From Oscillospiraceae bacterium (lineage in GTDB: Bacteria; Bacillota_A; Clostridia; Oscillospirales; Oscillospiraceae), in contig JAFQHF010000056.1 in NCBI GenBank assembly GCA_017398105.1, positions 1 to 41,049 of the forward strand: a stretch of DNA of 41,049 bases, written 5' to 3'. Both the position numbers and the translations under genes were made by a program. The notes beneath the pieces were generated by a model. It did not search any database. It worked only from the letters and a program-made list of their open reading frames with translations, and was not told where the DNA came from. How positions within the stretch are numbered: position 1 is the stretch's first letter; each line of letters starts with the position of its first letter. Shown here piece after piece: positions 14,108 through 21,669 of this stretch.

Positions 14108-16366
14108 GTGATTATCGAAGAACGGCAATCGACCCATGTGTACCGCCAGAAGCGTCTGTTTACCAAGGAAGAGCTGGAAGCCAAGGAGTCCCTCTGCGTT
14201 CATGAGCAGCCGGCCTACTGCAATGCTGCCTGCCCGCTGAAGCTGGATACCAAGGCCATGATGGCGGCGATTTCTTCCGGAGATTTTAATAAGGCTATGG
14301 CGCTTTATGAAAAGATCACCCCCTTTCCCCATATCCTGTCTGCCGGATGTGAGGCTCCCTGTGAAGGAAAGTGCAAGCTCTGGGAATTAGGCGAGGGGAT
14401 CAGCATCCGGGCATTGGAAGCTGCCGCTGTCCGTTACGGCGAACGGACAAAAAGAAAAGGCCTGCTGCGGAAGAAGACAAAGAAAGCCGCGGTTTACGGT
14501 GCTGACCTGTTTTCCCTGTTCCTGGCGGGAGAACTGGCGAAGAAAATGTACCCGGTGACGGTGTACTGCACGGAAAACGACTACGATTCTCTGATCCGCG
14601 CCTGCGTCCCCGGTTTACCGGAAGAAGTTCAGGCTGCCGCGGCAGCGGATCTGAAGAAAATCGACATTCAATTTGAATTTAACGCAGAGCCGGTATCTGC
14701 TTATGCCGGAACTGCTCTGAAATATGATCTGATTTGCGCGTCTTACGAAGTGGCAAACCAGCTGTATCCCGGATTGGAGGTTGACGAAGCCGTCATGGTC
14801 TGCCGGGAACGGGGACTTATTACCGGAAAAACCGAAGGCGTGCTGGGTGCGGCCTTTGGCGCAAAGAAAGCAGCCCTGTCGGCCGACCGCCTGGCCCAGA
14901 ACCTGGACCCTTCCAATACCCGCGGTGACGAGGGAAGCGTGGAAACGAAGCTTTACACCAATCTGGAAGGAGTACAGCCCTCCAGGCAAATACCCTGTGA
15001 CAGTAAGGAAAATGCAATTGCAGAAGCCTCCCGGTGTATCCAGTGCAAATGCGACGAGTGCATCAAGGGCTGTGCCTACCTGCAGCATTACAACAAATTC
15101 CCCCGGATTCTGACCCGGGAAATTTACAATAACGTCTCCATCATCATGGGCGACCATATGATGAACAAGCCCATCAACGCCTGCAGCCTGTGCGGGCAGT
15201 GCAGTGTCCTGTGCCCCAACGGCTATGATATGGCGCAAGTTTGCCATCTGGCCCGGCAGAATATGGTATACACCGGAAAAATGTCCCTGGCGCCCCATGA
15301 ATTTGCCCTGATGGACATGGTGTTTTCCAATGACGAAGCCTTTTTGTGCCGAAAGCAGCCGGGTTTTGACACCTGCAAATATGTATTCTTCCCCGGCTGC
15401 CAGGCTACGGCCATTGCTCCGGCTACCGTCCGGGCGGCATATCTTGACTTGTGCAGCCGATTGGACGGCGGCGTTGCCCTGATGCTGGGCTGCTGCGGTG
15501 CCATCTGTGATTGGGCAGGACGGTATGAAATGTATGAGGATACAGTCAAATTCCTGGACGAAAAGCTGGAAAGTCTGGGAAATCCTACGGTGATTGCCGG
15601 ATGTCCCACCTGCAAAAAGCAGCTGTCCCGGCATGAAACACTGGGGATCTGGGAGGTTCTGGAGAACATCGGTCTGCCGGAAAAGGCAAAACGTGCCGAT
15701 AAACCCATCGCCATCCACGATGCCTGCGGCGCAAGAGGCGACCATGAGACGCAGGATTCTATTCGCCGCATTGCCGAAAGTCTTGGCTGTCAGGTGGAGG
15801 ATACCCCGTACAGCGGTGACAAGTCTCCCTGCTGCGGCTACGGCGGTCTGCCCCAGTTTACCAACCGGGAAGTGGCGAAGAAAATGACGGACAAATGTCT
15901 GGAACGCTCTGACTTGCCCTACCTTTCCTACTGTATGGCCTGCCGGGATCGGTTCGCCCGGGAAGGGAGGGAGTCCATGCACCTGCTGGAGCTGGTCTAC
16001 GGAACTTCTGCTGACCACACACCCGACATCAGCGCCAAGCGGTATAACCGTCTGAGCCTGAAAAATGAACTATTGAAGGAAGTTTGGAACGAGGAGGTGG
16101 AAGCCGTGGACTTGGGCTTCTCCATTGAATATACCCCCGAAGCAGAAGCTATGATGGATGACCGGATGATCCTGAAGACCGACGTGATCCGGGTGCTGCA
16201 GTCTCTGCGGGAAACCGGCGAGGCGATCCTGGATGAGGAGACCGGCCTCATCGTCACCCGGGCAAGACTTGGCAATGTGACCTTCTGGGTAAAGTTTACC
16301 GAAACGGAGACCGGTTACTTAGTCCACCGGGCCTACAGCCACCGGATGACGATTCAATCCCGCTAA
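14108..16366 (+). CDS. Pyridine nucleotide-disulfide oxidoreductase-like protein with two ferredoxin-type cluster motifs and CCG (HdrB-like) domains
   Basis: A 752-residue multidomain protein starting at GTG 14108; GTG 14099 touches GAGGGGA and is less likely. The N-terminus has the GltD/DPD-type iron-sulfur domain (CNAACPLKLDT, GCEAPCEGKCKLWE). The following Rossmann segment, AAVYGADLFSLFLAGELAKK, has lost the usual GxGxxG, so flavin binding is doubtful. Then come CIQCKCDECIKGCAY and CSLCGQCSVLCPNG, both 4Fe-4S motifs, and an HdrB-like region with GCCGAICDWAG, GCPTCKKQL, CCGYGG and CMACRDRF. This architecture fits the family NCBI calls pyridine nucleotide-disulfide oxidoreductase/dicluster-binding protein. 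In this locus it is the natural electron partner of Mop. The last ~100 residues (from about 660) form a small domain I do not recognise. Confidence 0.85.
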   Translation: MIIEERQSTHVYRQKRLFTKEELEAKESLCVHEQPAYCNAACPLKLDTKAMMAAISSGDFNKAMALYEKITPFPHILSAGCEAPCEGKCKLWELGEGISIRALEAAAVRYGERTKRKGLLRKKTKKAAVYGADLFSLFLAGELAKKMYPVTVYCTENDYDSLIRACVPGLPEEVQAAAAADLKKIDIQFEFNAEPVSAYAGTALKYDLICASYEVANQLYPGLEVDEAVMVCRERGLITGKTEGVLGAAFGAKKAALSADRLAQNLDPSNTRGDEGSVETKLYTNLEGVQPSRQIPCDSKENAIAEASRCIQCKCDECIKGCAYLQHYNKFPRILTREIYNNVSIIMGDHMMNKPINACSLCGQCSVLCPNGYDMAQVCHLARQNMVYTGKMSLAPHEFALMDMVFSNDEAFLCRKQPGFDTCKYVFFPGCQATAIAPATVRAAYLDLCSRLDGGVALMLGCCGAICDWAGRYEMYEDTVKFLDEKLESLGNPTVIAGCPTCKKQLSRHETLGIWEVLENIGLPEKAKRADKPIAIHDACGARGDHETQDSIRRIAESLGCQVEDTPYSGDKSPCCGYGGLPQFTNREVAKKMTDKCLERSDLPYLSYCMACRDRFAREGRESMHLLELVYGTSADHTPDISAKRYNRLSLKNELLKEVWNEEVEAVDLGFSIEYTPEAEAMMDDRMILKTDVIRVLQSLRETGEAILDEETGLIVTRARLGNVTFWVKFTETETGYLVHRAYSHRMTIQSR

Positions 16367-16373
16367 ATCAGTC

Positions 16374-16514
16374 TGTAGGGCGGGGGCATGCCCCCGCCGA
16401 TCAGGCTGAAGTTTGCAGAATGTTTGTTATGAGGCATAGATTGGCACTGCGGATTCATGCAGAGATCGCTTAATAGCCGATCGTGCGTCGGCGGGGCCGT
16501 GACCCCGCCCTACA
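16374..16514. repeat. TGTAGGGCGG palindromic repeat element, copy 2
   Basis: Left palindrome TGTAGGGCGGGGGCATGCC with CCCGCCGATCAGG, a spacer of about 70 bases, and the right palindrome CGGCGGGGCCGTGACCCCGCC followed by CTACA. Both arms are intact, so this copy shows the full form: two hairpins with TGTAGGG/CCCTACA outer ends. It separates the reductase gene from the small redox gene. Confidence 0.85.
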
Positions 16515-16534
16515 GTGTAAGTGAGGGCAAGAAA

Positions 16535-16756
16535 ATGGCAACAGAAAAAAACTACTACACCATAGACCCGGAAGGAAAGCTCACCTGCATGAAGTGTAAG
16601 GTCAAGCTCCACAAGGGTAAGGCAAAATTCATGTATCTGGACAACGGCTTCCCGGTGGAACTGCCGGTGTGTCCCAAGTGCGGATTCGTATATGTTCCGG
16701 AGGAACTGGCCCTGGGCAAGGTGCTTTCCGTGGAGAAAGCCCTGGAGGATAAGTGA
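16535..16756 (+). CDS. Small double-CxxC redox or zinc-ribbon protein (DVU_1557-like)
   Basis: A 73-residue protein; the ATG at 16535 follows GAGGG at a normal distance, while the longer frame would run through the repeat. Two cysteine pairs, CMKC near residue 17 and CPKC near residue 45, flank a beta-rich middle (KAKFMYLDNGFPVELPV), as in rubredoxin-like or zinc-ribbon folds. It matches what I recall as the DVU_1557 family redox protein found beside Mop-type oxidoreductases. The stop overlaps the next start (TGATG), so the methyltransferase is co-translated. It may carry electrons for the oxidoreductase, or simply bind zinc. Confidence 0.8.
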   Translation: MATEKNYYTIDPEGKLTCMKCKVKLHKGKAKFMYLDNGFPVELPVCPKCGFVYVPEELALGKVLSVEKALEDK

Positions 16757-17274
16757 TGCAGGGCCACCCGGGCGGTGAGAAGCACAGCCGCTACTTAATT
16801 GAACTGAGCTTTCTGGAAGCGGGCAGCAAATGGCTGGACATGGGTGCCGGCGATGGTGAAACTGTCCGGCTCTTGCGAACATTGGGTTACAGTGCCGAGG
16901 GCATCGACCTGGAACCCCGGGGAAAGGATGTGACCAGAGGCAACTATCTGGAATGTCCCTGGCAGGACGGTTTCTTTGACGGGATTTTGTCCCAGTGCAG
17001 TTTTTATGTGGGCGGCAATATTCCGAATGCGCTGAAGGAAGCCTCCCGGCTGCTGCGAAAAGGCGGTAAGCTGGTGTTCTCTGATGTGACGGAAAATGTG
17101 GTAGCCTTGCTGAATCAATGCCGTCAGGCAGGTTTTGCCGTGCGCCATATGGAAGATATGACCGAACAGTGGAGGGAATATTACCTGGAAGCCCTGTGGA
17201 CGCAGGACAATGTTTGTCTTCCCCGGGGAAAGAAGTTCAGCTATATTCTGTTCGTCTGTGAGAAAGTTAGCTAA
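16756..17274 (+). CDS. Class I SAM-dependent methyltransferase (DVU_1556-like)
   Basis: A 172-residue protein beginning MQGHPGGEKHSRYLIELSFL. The SAM-binding loop is WLDMGAGDGETVRLLRTLGY, the acidic residue at the end of strand 2 is in GIDLEPR, and FFDGILSQCSFYVG and LRKGGKLVFSDV follow the class I order. It is shorter than most such enzymes. In related loci a methyltransferase of this type always seems to accompany the C-GCAxxG-C-C and radical SAM proteins, so it probably acts in making or modifying a cofactor or small thiol. The substrate is unknown. Start overlaps the redox protein stop by one base. Confidence 0.85.
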   Translation: MQGHPGGEKHSRYLIELSFLEAGSKWLDMGAGDGETVRLLRTLGYSAEGIDLEPRGKDVTRGNYLECPWQDGFFDGILSQCSFYVGGNIPNALKEASRLLRKGGKLVFSDVTENVVALLNQCRQAGFAVRHMEDMTEQWREYYLEALWTQDNVCLPRGKKFSYILFVCEKVS

Positions 17275-17280
17275 CAGATC

Positions 17281-17309
17281 GTAGGGCGGGGTCATGACCC
17301 CGCTCTACA
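17281..17309. repeat. TGTAGGGCGG palindromic repeat, copy 3 (single hairpin)
   Basis: A solo palindrome, GTAGGGCGGGGTCATGACC followed by CCGCTCTACAA. The single C-to-T change still allows G-T pairing in RNA. It lies 6 bases after the methyltransferase stop and 24 bases before the next start. Confidence 0.85.
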
Positions 17310-17332
17310 AAGCATTCAAAAGGGGGGCTATC

Positions 17333-17758
17333 ATGGACTTGGAAGAAAGAATCATGGAGTTAAGCCGCTATGGCTACGCCTGCGGGCAGATTCTGGCGAT
17401 TTTGCTTCTGGATACAATCGGAGAAGAGAATCCGGCGCTGGTTCGCTGTATGCAGGGCTTAAACGGCGGTATCGGATCTTCCGGTGATGTCTGCGGCTGC
17501 ATGGCGGCAGGCTGCTGCCTGATTTCCTATTTCACGGGAAAACCCGGCGATACTGAGTTCGACAGTCCTTATCACAAGGGGGCTATGGGGGAATTTACCC
17601 GGTGGTTCACCGAGGAGATGGAACTGGAATATATGGGCATCGACTGCCGTGATATCGTGGGAACCAATCCTGCCAGGAAGGTACAGTACTGCCCGAATAT
17701 AATTGCATCCACCTATGAAAAGTGTATGGAAATTTTAGAGAACCGAGGACTCATCTGA
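17333..17758 (+). CDS. C-GCAxxG-C-C family protein (DVU_1555-like)
   Basis: The ATG at 17333 follows AGGGGGG and gives 141 residues. The family signature is visible: a first cysteine in GYACGQILA near residue 17 and then DVCGCMAAGCC around residues 50-60, with two further cysteines in the C-terminal half (GIDCRD, VQYCPN). C-GCAxxG-C-C proteins are small helical proteins thought to bind a redox cofactor or metal; they are often exported or coupled to molybdenum enzymes, though no signal peptide is present here. The stop is followed directly by the ATG of the radical SAM gene. Confidence 0.87.
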   Translation: MDLEERIMELSRYGYACGQILAILLLDTIGEENPALVRCMQGLNGGIGSSGDVCGCMAAGCCLISYFTGKPGDTEFDSPYHKGAMGEFTRWFTEEMELEYMGIDCRDIVGTNPARKVQYCPNIIASTYEKCMEILENRGLI

Positions 17759-19075
17759 ATGGAAATCGGAAGAACCCAATCCGTATGCCCGGTCTGTCTG
17801 GCAAAAATCCCGGCGGTGAAAACCCTGGGGGAAGACGGCAATATTTACATGGAAAAACGCTGTTGGGAGCATGGCAGCTTCAAGACCCTCATCTGGGAGG
17901 GTGACCTGGAAAGCTATACCGCTTGGGCTTCCGGAGATGCCAACGGCATTGTCACGCCTGTCCGGGCACAGCCGGTGGAGAAAGGCTGCCCCTATGACTG
18001 CGGCCTGTGCCAGAGCCATGAGCGGGACGGCTGCTGTGTGCTGCTGGAGCTGACCAATCGCTGCAATTTGAAATGTCCTGTCTGCTTCGCCTCCGCAGGA
18101 GAGCAGAAGCCCTTTGATCTGTCTCTGGAGGAAATCGGGAGACAGTATGACCTGCTGATGGAACGGGGCGGCCCCTTCAATATTCAGCTATCCGGCGGCG
18201 AACCCACTATGCGTGATGACCTGGACAAGATCATTGCGTTGGGAAAAGAAAAGGGCTTTACCTTCTTTCAGCTGAATACCAACGGTATTCGCATTGCCCG
18301 GGAAGATGGCTATGCAGAGCATCTGGTGAAGGCCGGTGTCAGCGTGGCATTTTTGCAGTTTGACGGCCTGGACGATGAAATCTACCGGACTCTCCGGGGC
18401 GTAGATTTGCTGGAAACCAAGATAAGGGCCATCGACAACTGCAAAGCTGCCGGGCTGCCTGTGGTGCTGGTGCCGACCGTTGCTCCCGGGGTCAATGACC
18501 ATGCATTGGGAGACATCCTCCGCTTCGCTCTGAGCCGGGCACCGCATGTCCGGGGCGTGCATATCCAGCCCATTTCCTACTTCGGCCGCTGCGGCCTGGA
18601 AGCACCGGAAATCCGTCTGACCATTCCCGCCGTTCTTCGCAGGATCGAAGCGCAGATGGGCGGCGTTATGAAGATCACCGATTTTGGTGGCGGCGGTGCG
18701 GAGAGCCCCTATTGCTCTTTCCATGCCAGTTATATGCGAAAAAAGGACGGAACCATCAAGGCTCTGCCCCGGCGGCGGAGTCAGTGCTGCTGTGTCAAAT
18801 CCAGCGAAGCCCGGGATTTTGTGTCCCAGCAGTGGAGCGGCAAGGCTAGCTGCTGCGATGGGGATGAAGCCACCTCCTCTCTGGATGCCTTCCTGCAGCA
18901 GACTGTGGAAAATACCTTCACTGTTTCCGGTATGGTATTCCAGGATGCTTACAACTTAGACCTTGACCGGCTGCGCCGCTGCTATATCTGCGAGGTGGAT
19001 ACCGATAAGGGCATGGTTCCTTTCTGTGCCTACAATCTGACGGATATCCACGGACGGGCCCTGTATCGGAAATAA
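17759..19075 (+). CDS. TrsS-like radical SAM protein (cysteine form)
   Basis: A 438-residue radical SAM enzyme. The cluster-binding motif CxxxCxxC is C102, C106 and C109 in NRCNLKCPVCFA; GGEP (LSGGEPTMRDD) contacts SAM. The N-terminus has a CPVC pair (C10, C13) and a later GCPYDCGLC motif, and the C-terminus is rich in cysteines (QCCCVKS, ASCCDG, YICEVDTDKGMVPFC), so auxiliary clusters are likely. The arrangement fits the radical SAM (seleno)protein TrsS family seen with Mop-type oxidoreductases; in some species one cysteine is selenocysteine, here I see only cysteine codons. It adjoins the C-GCAxxG-C-C gene without a gap. Its product is not known. Confidence 0.87.
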   Translation: MEIGRTQSVCPVCLAKIPAVKTLGEDGNIYMEKRCWEHGSFKTLIWEGDLESYTAWASGDANGIVTPVRAQPVEKGCPYDCGLCQSHERDGCCVLLELTNRCNLKCPVCFASAGEQKPFDLSLEEIGRQYDLLMERGGPFNIQLSGGEPTMRDDLDKIIALGKEKGFTFFQLNTNGIRIAREDGYAEHLVKAGVSVAFLQFDGLDDEIYRTLRGVDLLETKIRAIDNCKAAGLPVVLVPTVAPGVNDHALGDILRFALSRAPHVRGVHIQPISYFGRCGLEAPEIRLTIPAVLRRIEAQMGGVMKITDFGGGGAESPYCSFHASYMRKKDGTIKALPRRRSQCCCVKSSEARDFVSQQWSGKASCCDGDEATSSLDAFLQQTVENTFTVSGMVFQDAYNLDLDRLRRCYICEVDTDKGMVPFCAYNLTDIHGRALYRK

Positions 19076-19083
19076 AGCCCTTC

Positions 19084-19160
19084 GTAGGGCGGGCTGCCCT
19101 CAGCCCGCCGCCAATTGCATATGTTTCCGAAAGCGGCGGCTTGAGGGCAAGCCGCCCTAC
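19084..19160. repeat. TGTAGGGCGG palindromic repeat element, copy 4 (short variant)
   Basis: Two hairpins: GTAGGGCGGGCTGCCC with TCAGCCCGCC at 19084-19109 and GGCGGCTTGAGGGCAAGCCG with CCCTAC at 19135-19160, separated by 25 bases. Copy 5 at 26951 has the same two arms in the opposite order, so it is the same variant inverted. Confidence 0.85.
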
Positions 19161-19176
19161 AGAGGATTTTACCAAA

Positions 19177-20394
19177 ATGGAACGAACGAAACTGGAAAAC
19201 TGGATTGAACAGGTTGAAGACCTACCGCAATTAACCCGGGAGGCCCTGGAAGAACTGCAGCTGCGGCGGCTCAATGAAACGTTGGCAAGGCTGAAGGCAA
19301 GAGGCGGGTTTTATAAGGACTATCCGGAAAAACTGGAAGCGCTTTCTGATTTGCAGAAGCTGCCCTTTACTACGGCGGCGGATCTGGCGGCCCATCCGGG
19401 ACTGTTTTTGCTGACCTCTCAGTCAGAAGTCAGCCGGGTGATCTCCGGAGCCACCTCGGGCACCACGGGGCCGGCAAAACGGGTGTTTTATACGGCCCGG
19501 GATACGGAGCATACGGTGGGATTCTTTGCTGCGGGTATTTCAGAAATGCTGTCGGCAGGGGAGAAATGCCTCATTGCATTTCCCTTCACCGGCCCCTTTG
19601 GCCTGGACGACCTGATCGCGCAGGCGGTGGAGCGGCTGGGAGCAGCTCCTATCAAGGCTGGCTTTGGTGGAGGCTGGGGAGAACTGACAGCGCTGGTTCG
19701 GGAAACTCAGCCGGAAACCTATATCGGGTTCCCTGTGGCACTGCTGGGCCTGTACCGGATGTACGGAGCGGATTTTCCTATCAAGCGGGCGCTGGTATCC
19801 GGGGATGCCTGCCCGAAGGGCGTCATGAAAGAACTGGAAAAGGTATTGGGGAACAAACTCTATCCCCACTACGGCAGCCGGGAATGTGGTCTGGGCGGTG
19901 CAGTGACCTGCCCGGCCTTCGAAGGAATGCATCTGCGGGAGAACCACATCATTTCAGAGATCATCGACGAGCAGGGAAACTTGCTTCCCGATGGAGAATA
20001 CGGCGAGCTGGTCATCACCACCATCGGTGCTGATGCCATGCCCCTGATCCGCTACCGCACAGGAGACTATACCCGGATTCTGCCCCAGTGTCCCTGCGGC
20101 GGTGTTACCAGACGCATCGATACCGTTTCCCGACGGGAAGAAATCATTTCCATCGAGGAGCTGGACAGCCGGCTGCTGCGAATCCCGGGATTGGTGGATT
20201 ATCGGGCTTCCTTTGACGGGCAGCTGATGATTGAGGCACGAACGCTTTGCGAAGGCCTGCAAAGACATATATATGATGCAGCAAAGCATATGTATCCGGA
20301 TCTGCAGATCAATGTTCATACCTCTTTATGCCGACAGTCTGACCGTCCCATGTACCTGGGAAAGCGGCATATCGTACAGGAGCGCTATGTGTGA
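19177..20394 (+). CDS. AMP-dependent CoA ligase of the phenylacetate-CoA ligase type (DVU_1553-like)
   Basis: The ATG at 19177 follows GAGG and gives 405 residues, within the PaaK-like size range. Signature segments are SGATSGTTGPAKRV near residue 90 (the phosphate-binding loop), RALVSGDACP, PHYGSRECGLGG (adenylate binding) and PLIRYRTGDYTRI. Such enzymes activate a carboxylate as acyl-adenylate and pass it to CoA. In this locus the carboxylate could be the acid made by Mop, turning an aldehyde into an acyl-CoA, or an intermediate of cofactor synthesis. Both are inferences. The gene is separated from the radical SAM gene by repeat copy 4. Confidence 0.85.
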   Translation: MERTKLENWIEQVEDLPQLTREALEELQLRRLNETLARLKARGGFYKDYPEKLEALSDLQKLPFTTAADLAAHPGLFLLTSQSEVSRVISGATSGTTGPAKRVFYTARDTEHTVGFFAAGISEMLSAGEKCLIAFPFTGPFGLDDLIAQAVERLGAAPIKAGFGGGWGELTALVRETQPETYIGFPVALLGLYRMYGADFPIKRALVSGDACPKGVMKELEKVLGNKLYPHYGSRECGLGGAVTCPAFEGMHLRENHIISEIIDEQGNLLPDGEYGELVITTIGADAMPLIRYRTGDYTRILPQCPCGGVTRRIDTVSRREEIISIEELDSRLLRIPGLVDYRASFDGQLMIEARTLCEGLQRHIYDAAKHMYPDLQINVHTSLCRQSDRPMYLGKRHIVQERYV

Positions 20395-20440
20395 GTTGAT
20401 TCGTTTTCGTGCAATTTCACACAGAAGTGTTCCGGCAACC

Positions 20441-20468
20441 TTGCATAAGGCATTTTTGGGAATATAAT
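20441..20468 (+). promoter_or_regulatory. Promoter of the stand-alone ModE-like regulator gene
   Basis: -35 TTGCAT (20441-20446), 16-base spacer, -10 TATAAT (20463-20468). A small palindrome CCTT-GCAT-AAGG (20439-20450) overlaps the -35. It lacks the 9-4-9 site found at the other promoters of the locus. Confidence 0.7.
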
Positions 20469-20472
20469 AATA

Positions 20473-20565
20473 GATGTCTACATGAGGAAGACGAAACGGC
20501 ACAAGCCTTCCCCACAGATAACATCCATTTGGGGAGGGATTCGGAGGAATCCCTCTTTTTTGTTT
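20473..20565 (+). ncRNA. Attenuator or riboswitch-like leader ahead of the ModE-like gene
   Basis: The leader can form two exclusive states. State 1: P1 GATGT (20473-20477) with ACATC (20521-20525) enclosing P2 GGAAG (20486-20490) with CTTCC (20507-20511), and downstream an intrinsic terminator AGGGATTC (20535-20542) with GAATCCCT (20547-20554) followed by CTTTTTTGTTTT. State 2: an antiterminator CCTTCCCC (20506-20513) with GGGGAGGG (20531-20538), which uses both the 3' side of P2 and the 5' side of the terminator. This layout is characteristic of a transcriptional riboswitch or protein-controlled attenuator. I do not recognise a known aptamer in it. Confidence 0.6.
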
Positions 20566-20581
20566 TCGGAGGTGTGTACAG

Positions 20582-20956
20582 ATGCGAATTGGTGCGGCTT
20601 TTCAGTCCGGGCAGCCTCAGACCTGTCTGGAAGCGGAATTCTCCGTCAGCAAGGGAGATGCGCATATCAGCAGCAAGCTGATTTCTTTGCTGTTCCTGAT
20701 CCGGGAGACACAATCTGTCCGGGATGCCTGCAGCCGTATGCAGATTTCCTACTCCACCGCCTGGAATATGCTCAACGCCGCAGAAAATGCGTTGGGTTAT
20801 CCGCTCCTGTTGCGCAACAAAGGCGGCCCCTCGGGCACAGGAAGCCTTCTGACCGGGAAGGGACAGGAACTGCTCAGTGCCTATGAGCGGTTTGAAAGTG
20901 CAGCGAAGGAGAATATGGAAAAGCTGTATGATACCTATCTGCGGGATATTCTATAG
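20582..20956 (+). CDS. Stand-alone ModE-like winged-helix transcriptional regulator
   Basis: A 124-residue protein with a GGAGG 10 bases before the ATG. From about residue 29 (SSKLISLLFLIRETQSVRDACSRM, then ISYSTAWNMLNAAENALGYPL and LLTGKGQELL) it aligns throughout with the C-terminal domain of the NTP transferase at 8465, which reads SKIAMLLMLIDETKSVRAA and LSYSSCWNIIRTLE. This is the ModE/LysR-type helix-turn-helix. There is no molybdate-binding domain, so any ligand sensing must be elsewhere. A leader with a terminator controls its expression. It probably binds the palindromes at 9424, 10640 and 13799, alone or mixed with the fused protein. Confidence 0.85.
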   Translation: MRIGAAFQSGQPQTCLEAEFSVSKGDAHISSKLISLLFLIRETQSVRDACSRMQISYSTAWNMLNAAENALGYPLLLRNKGGPSGTGSLLTGKGQELLSAYERFESAAKENMEKLYDTYLRDIL

Positions 20957-21005
20957 CAAATAGTCATGACCACCGGTGAAGTCGGTGATTTCCATAACAA
21001 CAAAA

Positions 21006-21047
21006 AATGCTCCGGAGATCCTTGTGATCCCCGGGGCATTGCTTTTT
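21006..21047 (+). terminator. Terminator of the ModE-like gene
   Basis: AATGCTCCGGAGATC pairs with GATCCCCGGGGCATT across CTTGT with one mismatch and one G-T pair, followed by GCTTTTTA. Confidence 0.9.
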
Positions 21048-21155
21048 ACTATTTCTTGTACGAGTTTTTGAGAAAAAGGTGAGTTCATCACAGTTTTTTT
21101 CTGCTTTTTGTGATAGAATAAAATCATCAAACAGATTCCATAAGGAGGAATGACG

Positions 21156-21548
21156 ATGATGAAATGGATTCCGGTTATTATGATACTGATGCTGCTTTTG
21201 GGCTGTGCCGCGCCGGCCCGGGAGGTTCCCGGCTATCGCCAGATCAGCATGGAAGAAGCAATCGACATGATGGAAGCAGAAAGCGGCTACATCATCCTGG
21301 ATGTCCGCACCCCGGAGGAATTCAGCGACAAGCATATTCCCGGCGCGATCAATGTTGCCAATGAGACAATCGGCACCGGGGAAATCCCGGAGCTTCCGGA
21401 TAAGGATCAGCTTATCCTGGTGTACTGCCGCAGCGGCAACCGCAGCAAGCAGGCTTCCGAAAAGCTGGCGGCGCTGGGGTACACCCGCATTGTGGAATTC
21501 GGCGGCATCAACAGCTGGCCGGGCGAGGTCGTGACCGGTTCGGACTAA
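21156..21548 (+). CDS. Rhodanese-domain lipoprotein
   Basis: The ATG at 21156 is 7 bases after AAGGAGG; the ATG at 21150 touches that site. The 130-residue protein starts with a lipoprotein signal, MMKWIPVIMILMLLLGC, with the lipidated cysteine at position 17. The rest is one rhodanese domain: YIILDVRTPEEFSDKHIPGAINV and the active loop YCRSGNRSKQA with its persulfide cysteine. It would act outside the membrane, transferring or binding sulfane sulfur. It appears to be transcribed alone. It is the third rhodanese domain in the first 22 kb. Confidence 0.92.
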   Translation: MMKWIPVIMILMLLLGCAAPAREVPGYRQISMEEAIDMMEAESGYIILDVRTPEEFSDKHIPGAINVANETIGTGEIPELPDKDQLILVYCRSGNRSKQASEKLAALGYTRIVEFGGINSWPGEVVTGSD

Positions 21549-21608
21549 GAGAAACAGATTTCCTATCTGCTGTATGGTCAGAGTTTCCTTCCATTTTCTG
21601 CATGCGCA

Positions 21609-21637
21609 TTGACAAATGTTAGGCCGCGGTTTATAAT
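21609..21637 (+). promoter_or_regulatory. Promoter and operator of the SorC-type regulator gene
   Basis: -35 TTGACA (21609-21614), 17-base spacer, -10 TATAAT (21632-21637). The -35 overlaps TGACAAATGTTA (21610-21621), which differs by one base from the palindrome TAACAAATGTTA found at 22547 and 22767. Autoregulation is likely. Confidence 0.75.
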
Positions 21638-21669
21638 TATAAAAAATGTAACAAAAGGAATGTTTGCAC

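Noticed and set aside
20473..20534. Assignment of the 20473 leader to a known Moco, fluoride or preQ1 riboswitch
   Set aside because: None of the conserved core sequences I remember for these classes is present; only the switching layout is supported.
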